Part shown: positions 6,780 to 13,551 of the stretch, one piece after another | Layout of the letters: the number at the start of each line of letters is the position of its first letter | How positions within the stretch are numbered: position 1 is the stretch's first letter | DNA from: Coriobacteriaceae bacterium | GTDB taxonomy: Bacteria; Actinomycetota; Coriobacteriia; Coriobacteriales; Eggerthellaceae | Assembly: GCA_004555335.1 (NCBI GenBank) | Contig: SFII01000024.1 | Coordinates: 1-17,466 of the forward strand | DNA length: 17,466 nucleotides | Reading direction: 5' to 3' | The notes under the pieces: model-generated | Told to the model about the DNA's origin: nothing | Database searches by the model: none | Seen by the model: the letters and a program-made list of their open reading frames with translations, nothing else | Position numbers and translations under genes: made by a program

Positions 6780-7712
6780 CTAGATTCCCTTCACCTTGCG
6801 TGCGATGCGGTCAGCAACCGAGATCTCGTTGCGGCGATCGTGCCCCCAGAAAACCACGGCCAGCATGTCGGGTCCGACATGGCTGCCGATGACGGGACCT
6901 ACGCTGGACTGCAGCACGAATACGCTCTCATCGTCCTTCTTCAGGCCATCGCAGAGCTTGTCGGCATCCCTGGGGCAGTCGGCATTGGCGGTGATCACCT
7001 GATGGACGGGGTGGTTGGTGTCGTGGTTCTTCGAATAGAAGGAAATCAACTGCTTGATGCCCTTCTTGCGGCCCCTCACCACACCGGTCAAGGCCAGCTT
7101 GCCTTCAAGGTCGAAGCCGAGCATGGGCTTGACGTCCAGCATGGCGCCCGCCTTGGCCACATTGCCGGGGATGCGGCCGCCGCGCTCCAGGGCGGAAAGG
7201 TCGTCCACCATGAATTGGGCGTTCACGAAGAAGCGGGCTTCCTTGACCCATTCCACCATCTCGGTGGCGGTCAGCCCCTTCTCTCGCTGGTTCAGCGCCT
7301 CGTAGACGAGCAGGCCTTCGGCCACGCTTGCGAGCAGGGTATCCACTACATGCAGCTCGCCCTGGGGATATTCCGCCGAAAGGTTTTCAGCCAGCATCCT
7401 GCAGGTTTCGAAGGTGCCGGAAAGGCCGCTGGAAAAGCCCAGGTACACTGTGGGGACCCCGGATTCCAGGGCTCGGCGGAAGGCACCCTCGATTGCAGGT
7501 AGGGGGATCTGCGCGGTAGAGGGATAGCCCGACTTCTTGTCGCGCATCATCGCGAAGAACTGCTTGGGAGTAGATTCGAAGTACATGTCATCGATGTATT
7601 CCACGCCCTCTTGGATGTAGGGGAACCTGAGGACTTCCACACCGGGCCGGTCCAGGATCTGGTACGGCAAGTCGCAGCAGGAATCCAGGATCAGATTGCA
7701 TTTTGCTTCCAT
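6780..7712 (-). CDS. degV: DegV family fatty-acid-binding protein
   Basis: A 310-residue protein with the DegV/EDD fold pattern: N-terminal 'LILDSCCDLPY', 'YPSTAQIP' (phospholipid headgroup loop region), 'FSSGLSGTFET', 'VVDTLLAS', 'DDLSALERGGRIPGN', 'DVKPMLGFDLEGKL', and C-terminal 'SSVGPVIGSHVGPDMLAVVF'. Known members bind a single fatty acid; in Firmicutes the related FakB proteins present it to the kinase FakA. No fakA is in the window, so the partner is unknown. ATG 7712 follows AGGAAGG at about 10 bases. Only 15 bases separate it from the pncB stop, making it the last gene of the tmk-holB-ricT-pncB run. The gene symbol reflects family, not a proven orthologue. Confidence 0.9.
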   Translation of the reverse strand: MEAKCNLILDSCCDLPYQILDRPGVEVLRFPYIQEGVEYIDDMYFESTPKQFFAMMRDKKSGYPSTAQIPLPAIEGAFRRALESGVPTVYLGFSSGLSGTFETCRMLAENLSAEYPQGELHVVDTLLASVAEGLLVYEALNQREKGLTATEMVEWVKEARFFVNAQFMVDDLSALERGGRIPGNVAKAGAMLDVKPMLGFDLEGKLALTGVVRGRKKGIKQLISFYSKNHDTNHPVHQVITANADCPRDADKLCDGLKKDDESVFVLQSSVGPVIGSHVGPDMLAVVFWGHDRRNEISVADRIARKVKGI

Positions 7713-7727
7713 CGGGAGGTTTCCTTC

Positions 7728-9182
7728 CTATTTGATGTCACGTCGCGAAGCCACCAGGTCGAGCCTGCGGTGTGCGAGCCCGCACTCCAGGCCGACAGGA
7801 TAGCTGTGCGGATTGAGCATTCGCTTCTGGGTCTCATGCACGTTCTCCAAACCCTGGCGAACGCGCTCGGCAGCGGCAAGGGCATCGCGGTAGCATGGCT
7901 CCAAGACCGACTTGCCGTTGCGGGCCAACGGGTGCAGCAGCTCTTCGAAGCGCTTGCCGGAAAGCACCTTCTGGCGCAGCTGGTCCATGGGGTCGACGAT
8001 GCGCTCTTCGCCGTTGATGGGGGCGTTCACGTCGTAGACCATGTCACCCGCGATGAAACCGTCTTCATGGTAGTAGCGGCGGATACCCAGCACGCCCGGG
8101 AAGGTGAGCTTCGAGGAATTCTCCGCGATCTTGATGCGGTCCACCCAGGGCGCATCCTTACCCGCACGCGTCGCCGAAAGCTTGTACACGCCGCCCAAGG
8201 TGGGTTGGTCGTAGGCTGTGGCAAGCTTGGTGCCCACGCCCCAGGACATCACCTGGGCGCCCTCGTTGCGGATGGAGCTGATGGTGTATTCGTCCAGATC
8301 GTTAGAGAGCACCACGCCGCAATCGCTCAGACCCGCCCCATCCAAACGCTCCCTGCACATCTTCGCCAACCAGGAAAGGTCGCCCGAATCGATGCGCACG
8401 CCGATAAGGCGCTCGCCGCGCTGCTTCATCTCAAGGCCCACGGTGATGGCGTTTTCCAGACCCTGGCGCACATCGTAGGTGTCGATCAGCAGGATGCAGT
8501 TGTTCGGGAAGGCCCTGGCATAGGCCCTGAACGCCTCGAGCTCGCTTTCGAAGGCCATGACCCAGGAATGGGCATGCGTTCCCGAAACGGGCAGGCCGAA
8601 CAGCTTGCCGGCGAGCACGTTGCTGGTGGATGCACAGCCGCCCACAACCGCGGCGCGGCTTGCCCAGATACCGCCGGCATAGCCCTGGGCGCGGCGCAGG
8701 CCGAATTCGGCAACGGGGCTTTCGGCGGCAAGGCACACGCGCGCGGCCTTGGTGGCGATGAGGGTTTCGAAGTTCACGCAGTTCAGAAGCGCGGTTTCCA
8801 GAAGCTGGCACTGCATGATGGGGCCGGTGACGCGCACCAGGGGTTCGTTGGGGAACACCACCGTGCCCTCATGAACCGCATCGATGTCCACGCTCAGGCG
8901 CAGATCGCCCAGCCACTCCAGGAATTCGGGCTCGAACAGCGCACCGCCGCCCGGCGCCTTCAGTCCTGCGAGGTATTCGCAATCCTCGCCCGAGAAGCGG
9001 AAGCCATCGACCAGTTCTGCCAGCTGGGCCATGCCGCATGCGATGGAGTATCCCCCGCTGAAGGGATTATCGCGGAAGTACATATGGAAGCAGGCCTGAT
9101 CTTCGGAAAGTCCGGTCTTCCAATAGCCCTGCGCCATGGTGAGCTGGTACAGGTCGGTCAAGAGGGCGAAATCAGGATTCAT
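7728..9182 (-). CDS. pncB: Nicotinate phosphoribosyltransferase
   Basis: A 484-residue enzyme joining nicotinate and PRPP to give nicotinate mononucleotide (EC 6.3.4.21) in NAD salvage; cytoplasmic. Family signatures in order: 'LLTDLYQLTMAQGYW', 'FRDNPFSGGYSIACG' (36-50), 'LLNCVNFETLIATKAAR', 'EFGLRRAQG', 'TSNVLAGKLFGLPVSGTHAH' with the conserved active-site His segment at 202-206, 'LLIDTYDVRQG', 'VRIDSGDL', 'LSNDLDE' and 'WGVGTKLATAYDQPTLGG'. The length is normal for the family. ATG 9182 is set by a strong AGGAGG upstream; an open extension to 9287 is not used. The start overlaps the ricT stop by 11 bases, indicating coupled translation. Confidence 0.96.
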   Translation of the reverse strand: MNPDFALLTDLYQLTMAQGYWKTGLSEDQACFHMYFRDNPFSGGYSIACGMAQLAELVDGFRFSGEDCEYLAGLKAPGGGALFEPEFLEWLGDLRLSVDIDAVHEGTVVFPNEPLVRVTGPIMQCQLLETALLNCVNFETLIATKAARVCLAAESPVAEFGLRRAQGYAGGIWASRAAVVGGCASTSNVLAGKLFGLPVSGTHAHSWVMAFESELEAFRAYARAFPNNCILLIDTYDVRQGLENAITVGLEMKQRGERLIGVRIDSGDLSWLAKMCRERLDGAGLSDCGVVLSNDLDEYTISSIRNEGAQVMSWGVGTKLATAYDQPTLGGVYKLSATRAGKDAPWVDRIKIAENSSKLTFPGVLGIRRYYHEDGFIAGDMVYDVNAPINGEERIVDPMDQLRQKVLSGKRFEELLHPLARNGKSVLEPCYRDALAAAERVRQGLENVHETQKRMLNPHSYPVGLECGLAHRRLDLVASRRDIK

Positions 9183-10734
9183 TGCCGTTTCCTCCTGTCT
9201 TGTGGCTGCGTCGGCGCGTCCGGCGATGCTGATGTTGCACGGGCGGCTGCTTATCGGGGTTCTTGGGCGGCTTCGTGGAAACCGCATCGGGGCGGGTTGC
9301 CTGCAGGCCGCTCGACTTCTGTCCGGGACGCACCGCAGCGCGCTTGCGCTGGATCTGCGTCTTCTGGTTGCTGACCTTTTCCTTGCGCTGCTTGCTCTTC
9401 GCCGCGGATTGGGCCTGCTCGATGGCGATATCGTTGCTCACCCTGCGCGGGGCGCGGCGACGGCGGGCGCCTGCGCGCTGGCCTTCCTGGCCTGCAGCGA
9501 CGGATTTGCTCGCCTCGTTGATCTTCGCCATGGTGGCCTCGCGCGCGGCAGCCGCCTTCGCAGAGGGCTGCTTGGCGCGGTCCGAGCGCTTCTGGGAAGG
9601 CCTCTTGGCACCTCCCACCTGGCCTTGGGACGAAGACGCTGCACCCGAAGGCTGCCCGGCGCGTTTTTCCTGCGTGCTACCGGCAGGCTGGGGTGCGGTC
9701 TCGATACGCTTGGAACGACGGCGGCGCACCCTGCGGCCACCTGATTTCTGATCGGACTCGGCAGGTTCGGGCTTGGCAGGCGCGCTGCGGCGGGCTTCGG
9801 GGGTTGCCAGCTTATCGTCCCTGGTGAATGCAGAGGTATCGAACAGCCCCGTGATAACGCCCTCGAAGGGATCGGGATCGTAGTATTGCAGGAAGTCATC
9901 GCCGATGCTGTTGGGCCTGGTCACCCCTTCGGGCGCCTCGTCCATGGCGGAAAGCGGGAAGGTCACGTTCTTGCCGTCTTCTTCCATGCGCACCTTCACG
10001 CGCTCGCGGGGAACGTCGAGCTCCACTACCTTGGCTACTCCCTTGGGAGTCTGGATTTTCGCGTTCACCTTGGGTGCACGGGACTTGAATTCCTTGTATG
10101 CCTCGTACTCGTAACGGAGGCAGCACATCAGGCGCCCGCAAACGCCGGAGATCTTCTGGGGGTTCAGGGAAAGATCCTGCTCCTTGGCCATGCGGATGGA
10201 AACGGGGCAGAATTCCCCACCCAACCTGCGGCAGCACAGTTCCTGGCCGCAATGGCCCAGGCCGCCCACGAGCCGCGCCTCATCGCGCACGCCGATCTGG
10301 CGCATGTCCACGCGGATATGGAATTCGGCGGCGAGCTTGCGGACAAGCTCGCGGAAGTCGATGCGGTCTTCGGCCTCGAAATAGAAGATGGCCTTATCCC
10401 CGTCGAACAGGTACTCCACCATGACGGGATGCATTTCCTCGTTGGATTCGGCTGCCATGCGCTTGAACACGGGGAGCGCATCCTTGCTCATCTGGCGCAG
10501 CTCCTCGGCGCGCTCGATGTCCTCGGGCGTCGCCACGCGCAGCACCGGCTTCAGGCACTTCAGCTTCGCGACGGCTTCTTCGGACACCTCGCAGATATCA
10601 TCGGCATAGCCGAATTCGGTTCCCCTTTCGGTGGATACGATAACGCAGTCGCCATCGTGGATTTCCAGGCCGTTAGGGTCGAACCAGAGGGTTTTGGGGT
10701 TATTTTGCAGCGTAACCGGTGCAATGCGTACCAT
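9172..10734 (-). CDS. ricT: PSP1-domain protein (RicT/YaaT-like) with long basic tail
   Basis: A 520-residue protein. Residues ~1-300 are a PSP1/RicT core. Its conserved cysteines are C162, C167, C168, C176, C199, C204 and C205, within 'HCGQELCCRRLGGEFCPVSI' and 'KISGVCGRLMCCLRYE'. In Bacillus subtilis, RicT (YaaT) forms an iron-sulfur-containing complex with RicA and RicF that affects RNase Y-dependent mRNA maturation. Residues ~305-520 are low-complexity and rich in Arg, Lys, Ala, Gln and Ser, with clusters such as 'GGRRVRRRRSKR', 'GARRRRAPRR' and 'HQHRRTRRRSHK'. They are likely disordered and nucleic-acid binding. ATG 10734 follows AGAGAGG by 7 bases and overlaps the holB stop by 35 bases. 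The position after tmk and holB matches the Bacillus neighbourhood. RicA and RicF are not in this window. Confidence 0.9.
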   Translation of the reverse strand: MVRIAPVTLQNNPKTLWFDPNGLEIHDGDCVIVSTERGTEFGYADDICEVSEEAVAKLKCLKPVLRVATPEDIERAEELRQMSKDALPVFKRMAAESNEEMHPVMVEYLFDGDKAIFYFEAEDRIDFRELVRKLAAEFHIRVDMRQIGVRDEARLVGGLGHCGQELCCRRLGGEFCPVSIRMAKEQDLSLNPQKISGVCGRLMCCLRYEYEAYKEFKSRAPKVNAKIQTPKGVAKVVELDVPRERVKVRMEEDGKNVTFPLSAMDEAPEGVTRPNSIGDDFLQYYDPDPFEGVITGLFDTSAFTRDDKLATPEARRSAPAKPEPAESDQKSGGRRVRRRRSKRIETAPQPAGSTQEKRAGQPSGAASSSQGQVGGAKRPSQKRSDRAKQPSAKAAAAREATMAKINEASKSVAAGQEGQRAGARRRRAPRRVSNDIAIEQAQSAAKSKQRKEKVSNQKTQIQRKRAAVRPGQKSSGLQATRPDAVSTKPPKNPDKQPPVQHQHRRTRRRSHKTGGNGNES

Positions 10735-11842
10735 ACAGTACCTCTCTAGTCTGGAACAGCAGCACATCGAAGCAGGTTTCCGGAGAAACGTTCGCCGCAA
10801 TGGCCGCGTCGGTTTCGTCGACCGCCATGAGGGCGCGCGCCACACGGGCGGCATCCGTCAGTTCGGCGGCATCGATAATCCCCCGCCTGGCATCTTCGTT
10901 GATAACCAGCTGGGGCGCATTCCCGCACACCATCAGCACATCGCGCAGCCACGAGCGGATGATGGCGGTGATCTGATTCAAGGATTCGGTCGTCTTCGCC
11001 GCCAATGCGCGCTTGTGGCGCATCTCGATCTGGCGAAGGGCTGATTTGGCCATGAAGTCGGCAGAAGCGGCGAGTTCTTCCTCCTGCGCGGCGCGCACCA
11101 GGTCGAGCGGCGCCTTGGCACGGTTGAGCAGCTCCTGCACGTAGCCCAGCACATCCAGGTCGTCTGCATTGCGCAGAAGCTCCATGACCTCGATAACGCG
11201 GGCACGGAAGGCGAAGCGCTCGGTGCTCTTCACGAATTCCATGGCCCCGGTAAGCGATCCCCCGCATGCCTGGATGGCAGCCGCCGCCTCCATGCGCGAG
11301 GCACCGGTGTTCTGCGAGACGATGCCGCATGCCTCCGAAACGGGGATCTGGCGGAAGGGAACGGCCTGGCAGCGCGACACGATGGTGGGAAGCACGCTTT
11401 CCAAGGTTCGTCCCAACATGATGATCACCACGCCGGCAGGCGGTTCCTCCAGGGTTTTCAGGAAGGCATTGGCCGCCTGGGTGCCCAGAAGATCGGCCCG
11501 ATCGATGATGTAGACCTTCGACTTCGCCTGGATAGGCGCCAGATCCACATCGGCGACGATCTCGCGCACCTGCTCGACCAGATAGCCCGAAGCCCCTTCA
11601 GGGAAGTAATAGCGCACATCGGGATGGGTGCGGCGCACGACGCGCTTGCAGGCATCGCAGCCGTCGCAACCGCCCTTCTCGCAGATCACGGCCTGCGCCA
11701 AGGCGTATGCCGCCTGGGTCTTGTTCGAGCCCGCCGGGCCCGTGAACAGATATGCATGGCCGACGCGTCCGCCCTGCACGGCGGAGCGCAGGAAACGGCG
11801 CACCTGGGGCTGGCCGAGGATTCCATCGAAGACGTCGGGCAT
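10700..11842 (-). CDS. holB: DNA polymerase III subunit delta'
   Basis: A 380-residue AAA+ clamp-loader subunit, which helps load the sliding clamp onto primed DNA. The N terminus 'FDGILGQPQVRRFL' is typical. The P-loop 'GPAGSNKT' (35-42) looks intact. A zinc-binding set is visible as C54, C59, C62 and C65 in 'CEKGGCDGCDAC'. 'VYIIDRADLL' is a degenerate Walker B, and the sensor/arginine-finger motif is 'SRC' at 156-158. The middle 'QAANAFLKTLEEPP' is highly characteristic. The C-terminal collar region is diverged, as usual. ATG 11842 lies one base after the tmk stop; the weak AGGCAGGA at the end of tmk would serve it, so expression is coupled. A 37-codon in-frame extension to 11953 was rejected because it is the antisense composition of tmk. 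Confidence 0.94.
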   Translation of the reverse strand: MPDVFDGILGQPQVRRFLRSAVQGGRVGHAYLFTGPAGSNKTQAAYALAQAVICEKGGCDGCDACKRVVRRTHPDVRYYFPEGASGYLVEQVREIVADVDLAPIQAKSKVYIIDRADLLGTQAANAFLKTLEEPPAGVVIIMLGRTLESVLPTIVSRCQAVPFRQIPVSEACGIVSQNTGASRMEAAAAIQACGGSLTGAMEFVKSTERFAFRARVIEVMELLRNADDLDVLGYVQELLNRAKAPLDLVRAAQEEELAASADFMAKSALRQIEMRHKRALAAKTTESLNQITAIIRSWLRDVLMVCGNAPQLVINEDARRGIIDAAELTDAARVARALMAVDETDAAIAANVSPETCFDVLLFQTREVLYGTHCTGYAAK

Positions 11843-11843
11843 G

Positions 11844-12572
11844 CTACTGATCCTGCCTTTCGTTGGGGCGCTTGCCGTGGTAGGACTCCACCCCATCGAA
11901 GAAGGCATCATCGAAGGGCAGGTTTTCCGGGTCCCAGCCGAAAAGGTCGGCAAGGCAGGAGAAGACGCAGCGTGCCGTTTGGGGCTTGGGCTGCGAGGAG
12001 TCGACCACGCGGATACGCTCGGGACAGGATGCGGCGATTTCGTCGAAACCCCTGTTCACGTTAGCGTGGAAGGCATCACCCTGGCATTCCATGCGGTCCG
12101 CCGAATGACGCGTCGCCCTCTGCAAGCCCACCTGGGCGCAATCGGATGCGCGCATGAGCACGGTGCGCTGGGGATAAACCCCCTGGCATGCGAATTCGTT
12201 CGCCGCCCTGATGAAATCCAGGGAAAGCCCGCGGCCGTAGCCCTGGTAGGCAAGCGTGGAATCGCAGAAGCGGTCGCAGAGGACCACGGCACCGCGTTCG
12301 AGCGCCGGGGCGATCTGCTCGCGGACCAGCTGGGCGCGTGCCGCCTCGAAGATCAACAGCTCGGACTGGTCGGACAGGCCCTCGCTTCCCGCATCGAGCA
12401 CGATGGCTCGCAGCGCCTCGCCTGCAGCGGTGCCGCCCGGCTCGCGGACGCGCAGCACCTCGGCACCCTGGGATCGCAGGGCATCCGCGAGGAAGCTGAT
12501 ATGGGTGGTTTTACCCGCGCCTTCCCCACCTTCGAAGGTGATGAACACGCCGGGTCGTGCAGACTGGGCCAA
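11844..12572 (-). CDS. tmk: Thymidylate kinase (dTMP kinase)
   Basis: A 242-residue enzyme phosphorylating dTMP to dTDP (EC 2.7.4.9), essential for dTTP supply. Signatures: P-loop 'FEGGEGAGKTT' (13-23), dTMP-binding 'REPGGT' (43-48), 'DRFCDSTLAYQGYGRGL' from residue 100, and a lid/dTMP region 'RATRHSADRME'. About 30 residues beyond the usual end form an acidic tail (DLFGWDPENLP and on). The start is TTG 12572, four bases after AGGAAGG; GTG at residue 9 has no ribosome binding site. It is the first gene of the tmk-holB-ricT-pncB-degV run. The 211 bases between its start and the upstream terminator must hold the promoter, but I could not assign one with confidence. Confidence 0.94.
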   Translation of the reverse strand: MAQSARPGVFITFEGGEGAGKTTHISFLADALRSQGAEVLRVREPGGTAAGEALRAIVLDAGSEGLSDQSELLIFEAARAQLVREQIAPALERGAVVLCDRFCDSTLAYQGYGRGLSLDFIRAANEFACQGVYPQRTVLMRASDCAQVGLQRATRHSADRMECQGDAFHANVNRGFDEIAASCPERIRVVDSSQPKPQTARCVFSCLADLFGWDPENLPFDDAFFDGVESYHGKRPNERQDQ

Positions 12573-12783
12573 AGCGCCTTCCTATCGAACGGCATCGCAC
12601 GCGATGCAGCGGAATCGTTCCATGCAGGCCTTCCGGCTTGCTGCGGGAAATGCACACAGCAAATCACACGGAGCCTGCATATCCCAACAACAATACCCCA
12701 AAGCAGGCGTCCTATTCACCCACGAAACCGATAGCCGTAGCTTCTGCACGTAAAAAGCAGCCGAATCGTAACCATGACGCAAT

Positions 12784-12808
12784 AAAACGCCCGCCGGGTC
12801 GGCGGGCG
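12784..12808 (-). terminator. Rho-independent terminator after the universal stress protein gene
   Basis: CGCCCGCC (12788-12795) pairs with GGCGGGCG (12801-12808) around a 5-base loop, followed on the minus strand by TTTTATT. It separates the topA-usp unit from the tmk operon. The following 12573-12783 shows no convincing gene. Confidence 0.85.
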
Positions 12809-12847
12809 CGGTTGTTGCGAGAATGCACCAGATGAACGCGCAGGCTG

Positions 12848-13288
12848 CTATGCCTTGTCGATGACCAGGACGTCGCAGTCCATGTTGCGCACCAGATAGG
12901 TGCTCACGCTGCCGACGAACGCATAGCGCAGACCGGAGAATCCTCGCTTGCAGCAGATGACCAAGTCGGGCTCGAACTGCTCGGCGAGCACGTTGCCCAA
13001 GGTCTCGGGCAGGCCGCCTGCAACCACCTTCAAGGTCACGGACTTGATGTTGGGATCGTCTTCCGCCTTCTGGATCAGGTCGCCGATGGCTTCCAGGATC
13101 TGATCCTTCACCTTCAGCGCCAGAAGGTCCATATCGGCCTTGCTCGCCTCGGAAGCCACAGCATCGACCACATGGCCCAAGAACAGATCGGCATTGTTGG
13201 CAGAAGCCAGTTCGATGGCCCTTTCGCAGACCTTGCGCTGGGATTCGCCGCCATCGATCGCCGCGAAGATACGCTCATACGTGGACAT
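12848..13288 (-). CDS. Universal stress protein (UspA family)
   Basis: A 146-residue single-domain Usp. It begins 'YERIFAAIDGGESQ', where the usual form is VDGS. It ends with a nucleotide-binding loop in 'CKRGFSGLRYAFVGSVS' and 'DCDVLVIDKA'. The ATP-type Usp motif is G-2x-G-9x-G-S/T. Here G116, G126 and S127 fit, but the first glycine is Cys113, so ATP binding may be altered (inference). Members are cytoplasmic, often dimeric, and respond to stress or growth arrest. ATG 13288 follows AAAGGAGA. The gene lies about 50 bases after the end of the topA tail segment with no terminator between, so it is probably co-transcribed with topA. A terminator follows it. Confidence 0.9.
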   Translation of the reverse strand: MSTYERIFAAIDGGESQRKVCERAIELASANNADLFLGHVVDAVASEASKADMDLLALKVKDQILEAIGDLIQKAEDDPNIKSVTLKVVAGGLPETLGNVLAEQFEPDLVICCKRGFSGLRYAFVGSVSTYLVRNMDCDVLVIDKA

Positions 13289-13338
13289 AGGATGTCTCCT
13301 TTCGTTTCCCTCTTAGCAGGGATTCTATCACGAGAAGG

Positions 13339-13551
13339 CTATTTGTCCTTCGCGGCGGATTTCGACTTCAAAGCCGCCTTCTTCGCGGGGGCCTTGCGCT
13401 TCGCGGGGGCCTTCTTCCCCGCTGCCTTGGCCTTGGCGCGCTCTTCGGCCTTGCGCGCCTTCTCCTCCGCCTCGATGGCCTTTCCGGGGCAGTCGTAGTT
13501 GGGGCAGAGCTTCCAAGGCCCGCGGTTGGTGGTTACCACCACCAAGGGGGC
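13339..13551 (-). pseudogene. topA: Out-of-frame 3' segment of topA: half zinc ribbon and Lys/Ala-rich tail
   Basis: Seventy codons in the -1 frame relative to topA read as a proper continuation of that gene: 'APLVVVTTNRGPWKLC', then 'PNYDCPGK' (second CxxxxC pair of a zinc ribbon), then a tail of EEKARKAEERAK and AAGKKAPAKRKAPAKK type ending in AAKDK and a stop. Such basic tails are usual on actinobacterial topoisomerase I and bind DNA. There is no ribosome binding site or plausible start for independent expression. The main topA frame ends at 13533, 18 bases into this segment. I read this as the original C terminus, disconnected by a small deletion of 3n+1 bases or by a sequencing error. 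Confidence 0.75.

Noticed and set aside
7611..9374. Long plus-strand open frame opposite pncB
   Set aside because: The minus strand is an unambiguous nicotinate phosphoribosyltransferase; the plus frame shows no family motif.
12582..12782. Minus-strand 66-codon frame between usp and tmk
   Set aside because: No ribosome binding site at its start, Cys/Arg/Trp-heavy composition, and it would fill the only place for the tmk operon promoter.
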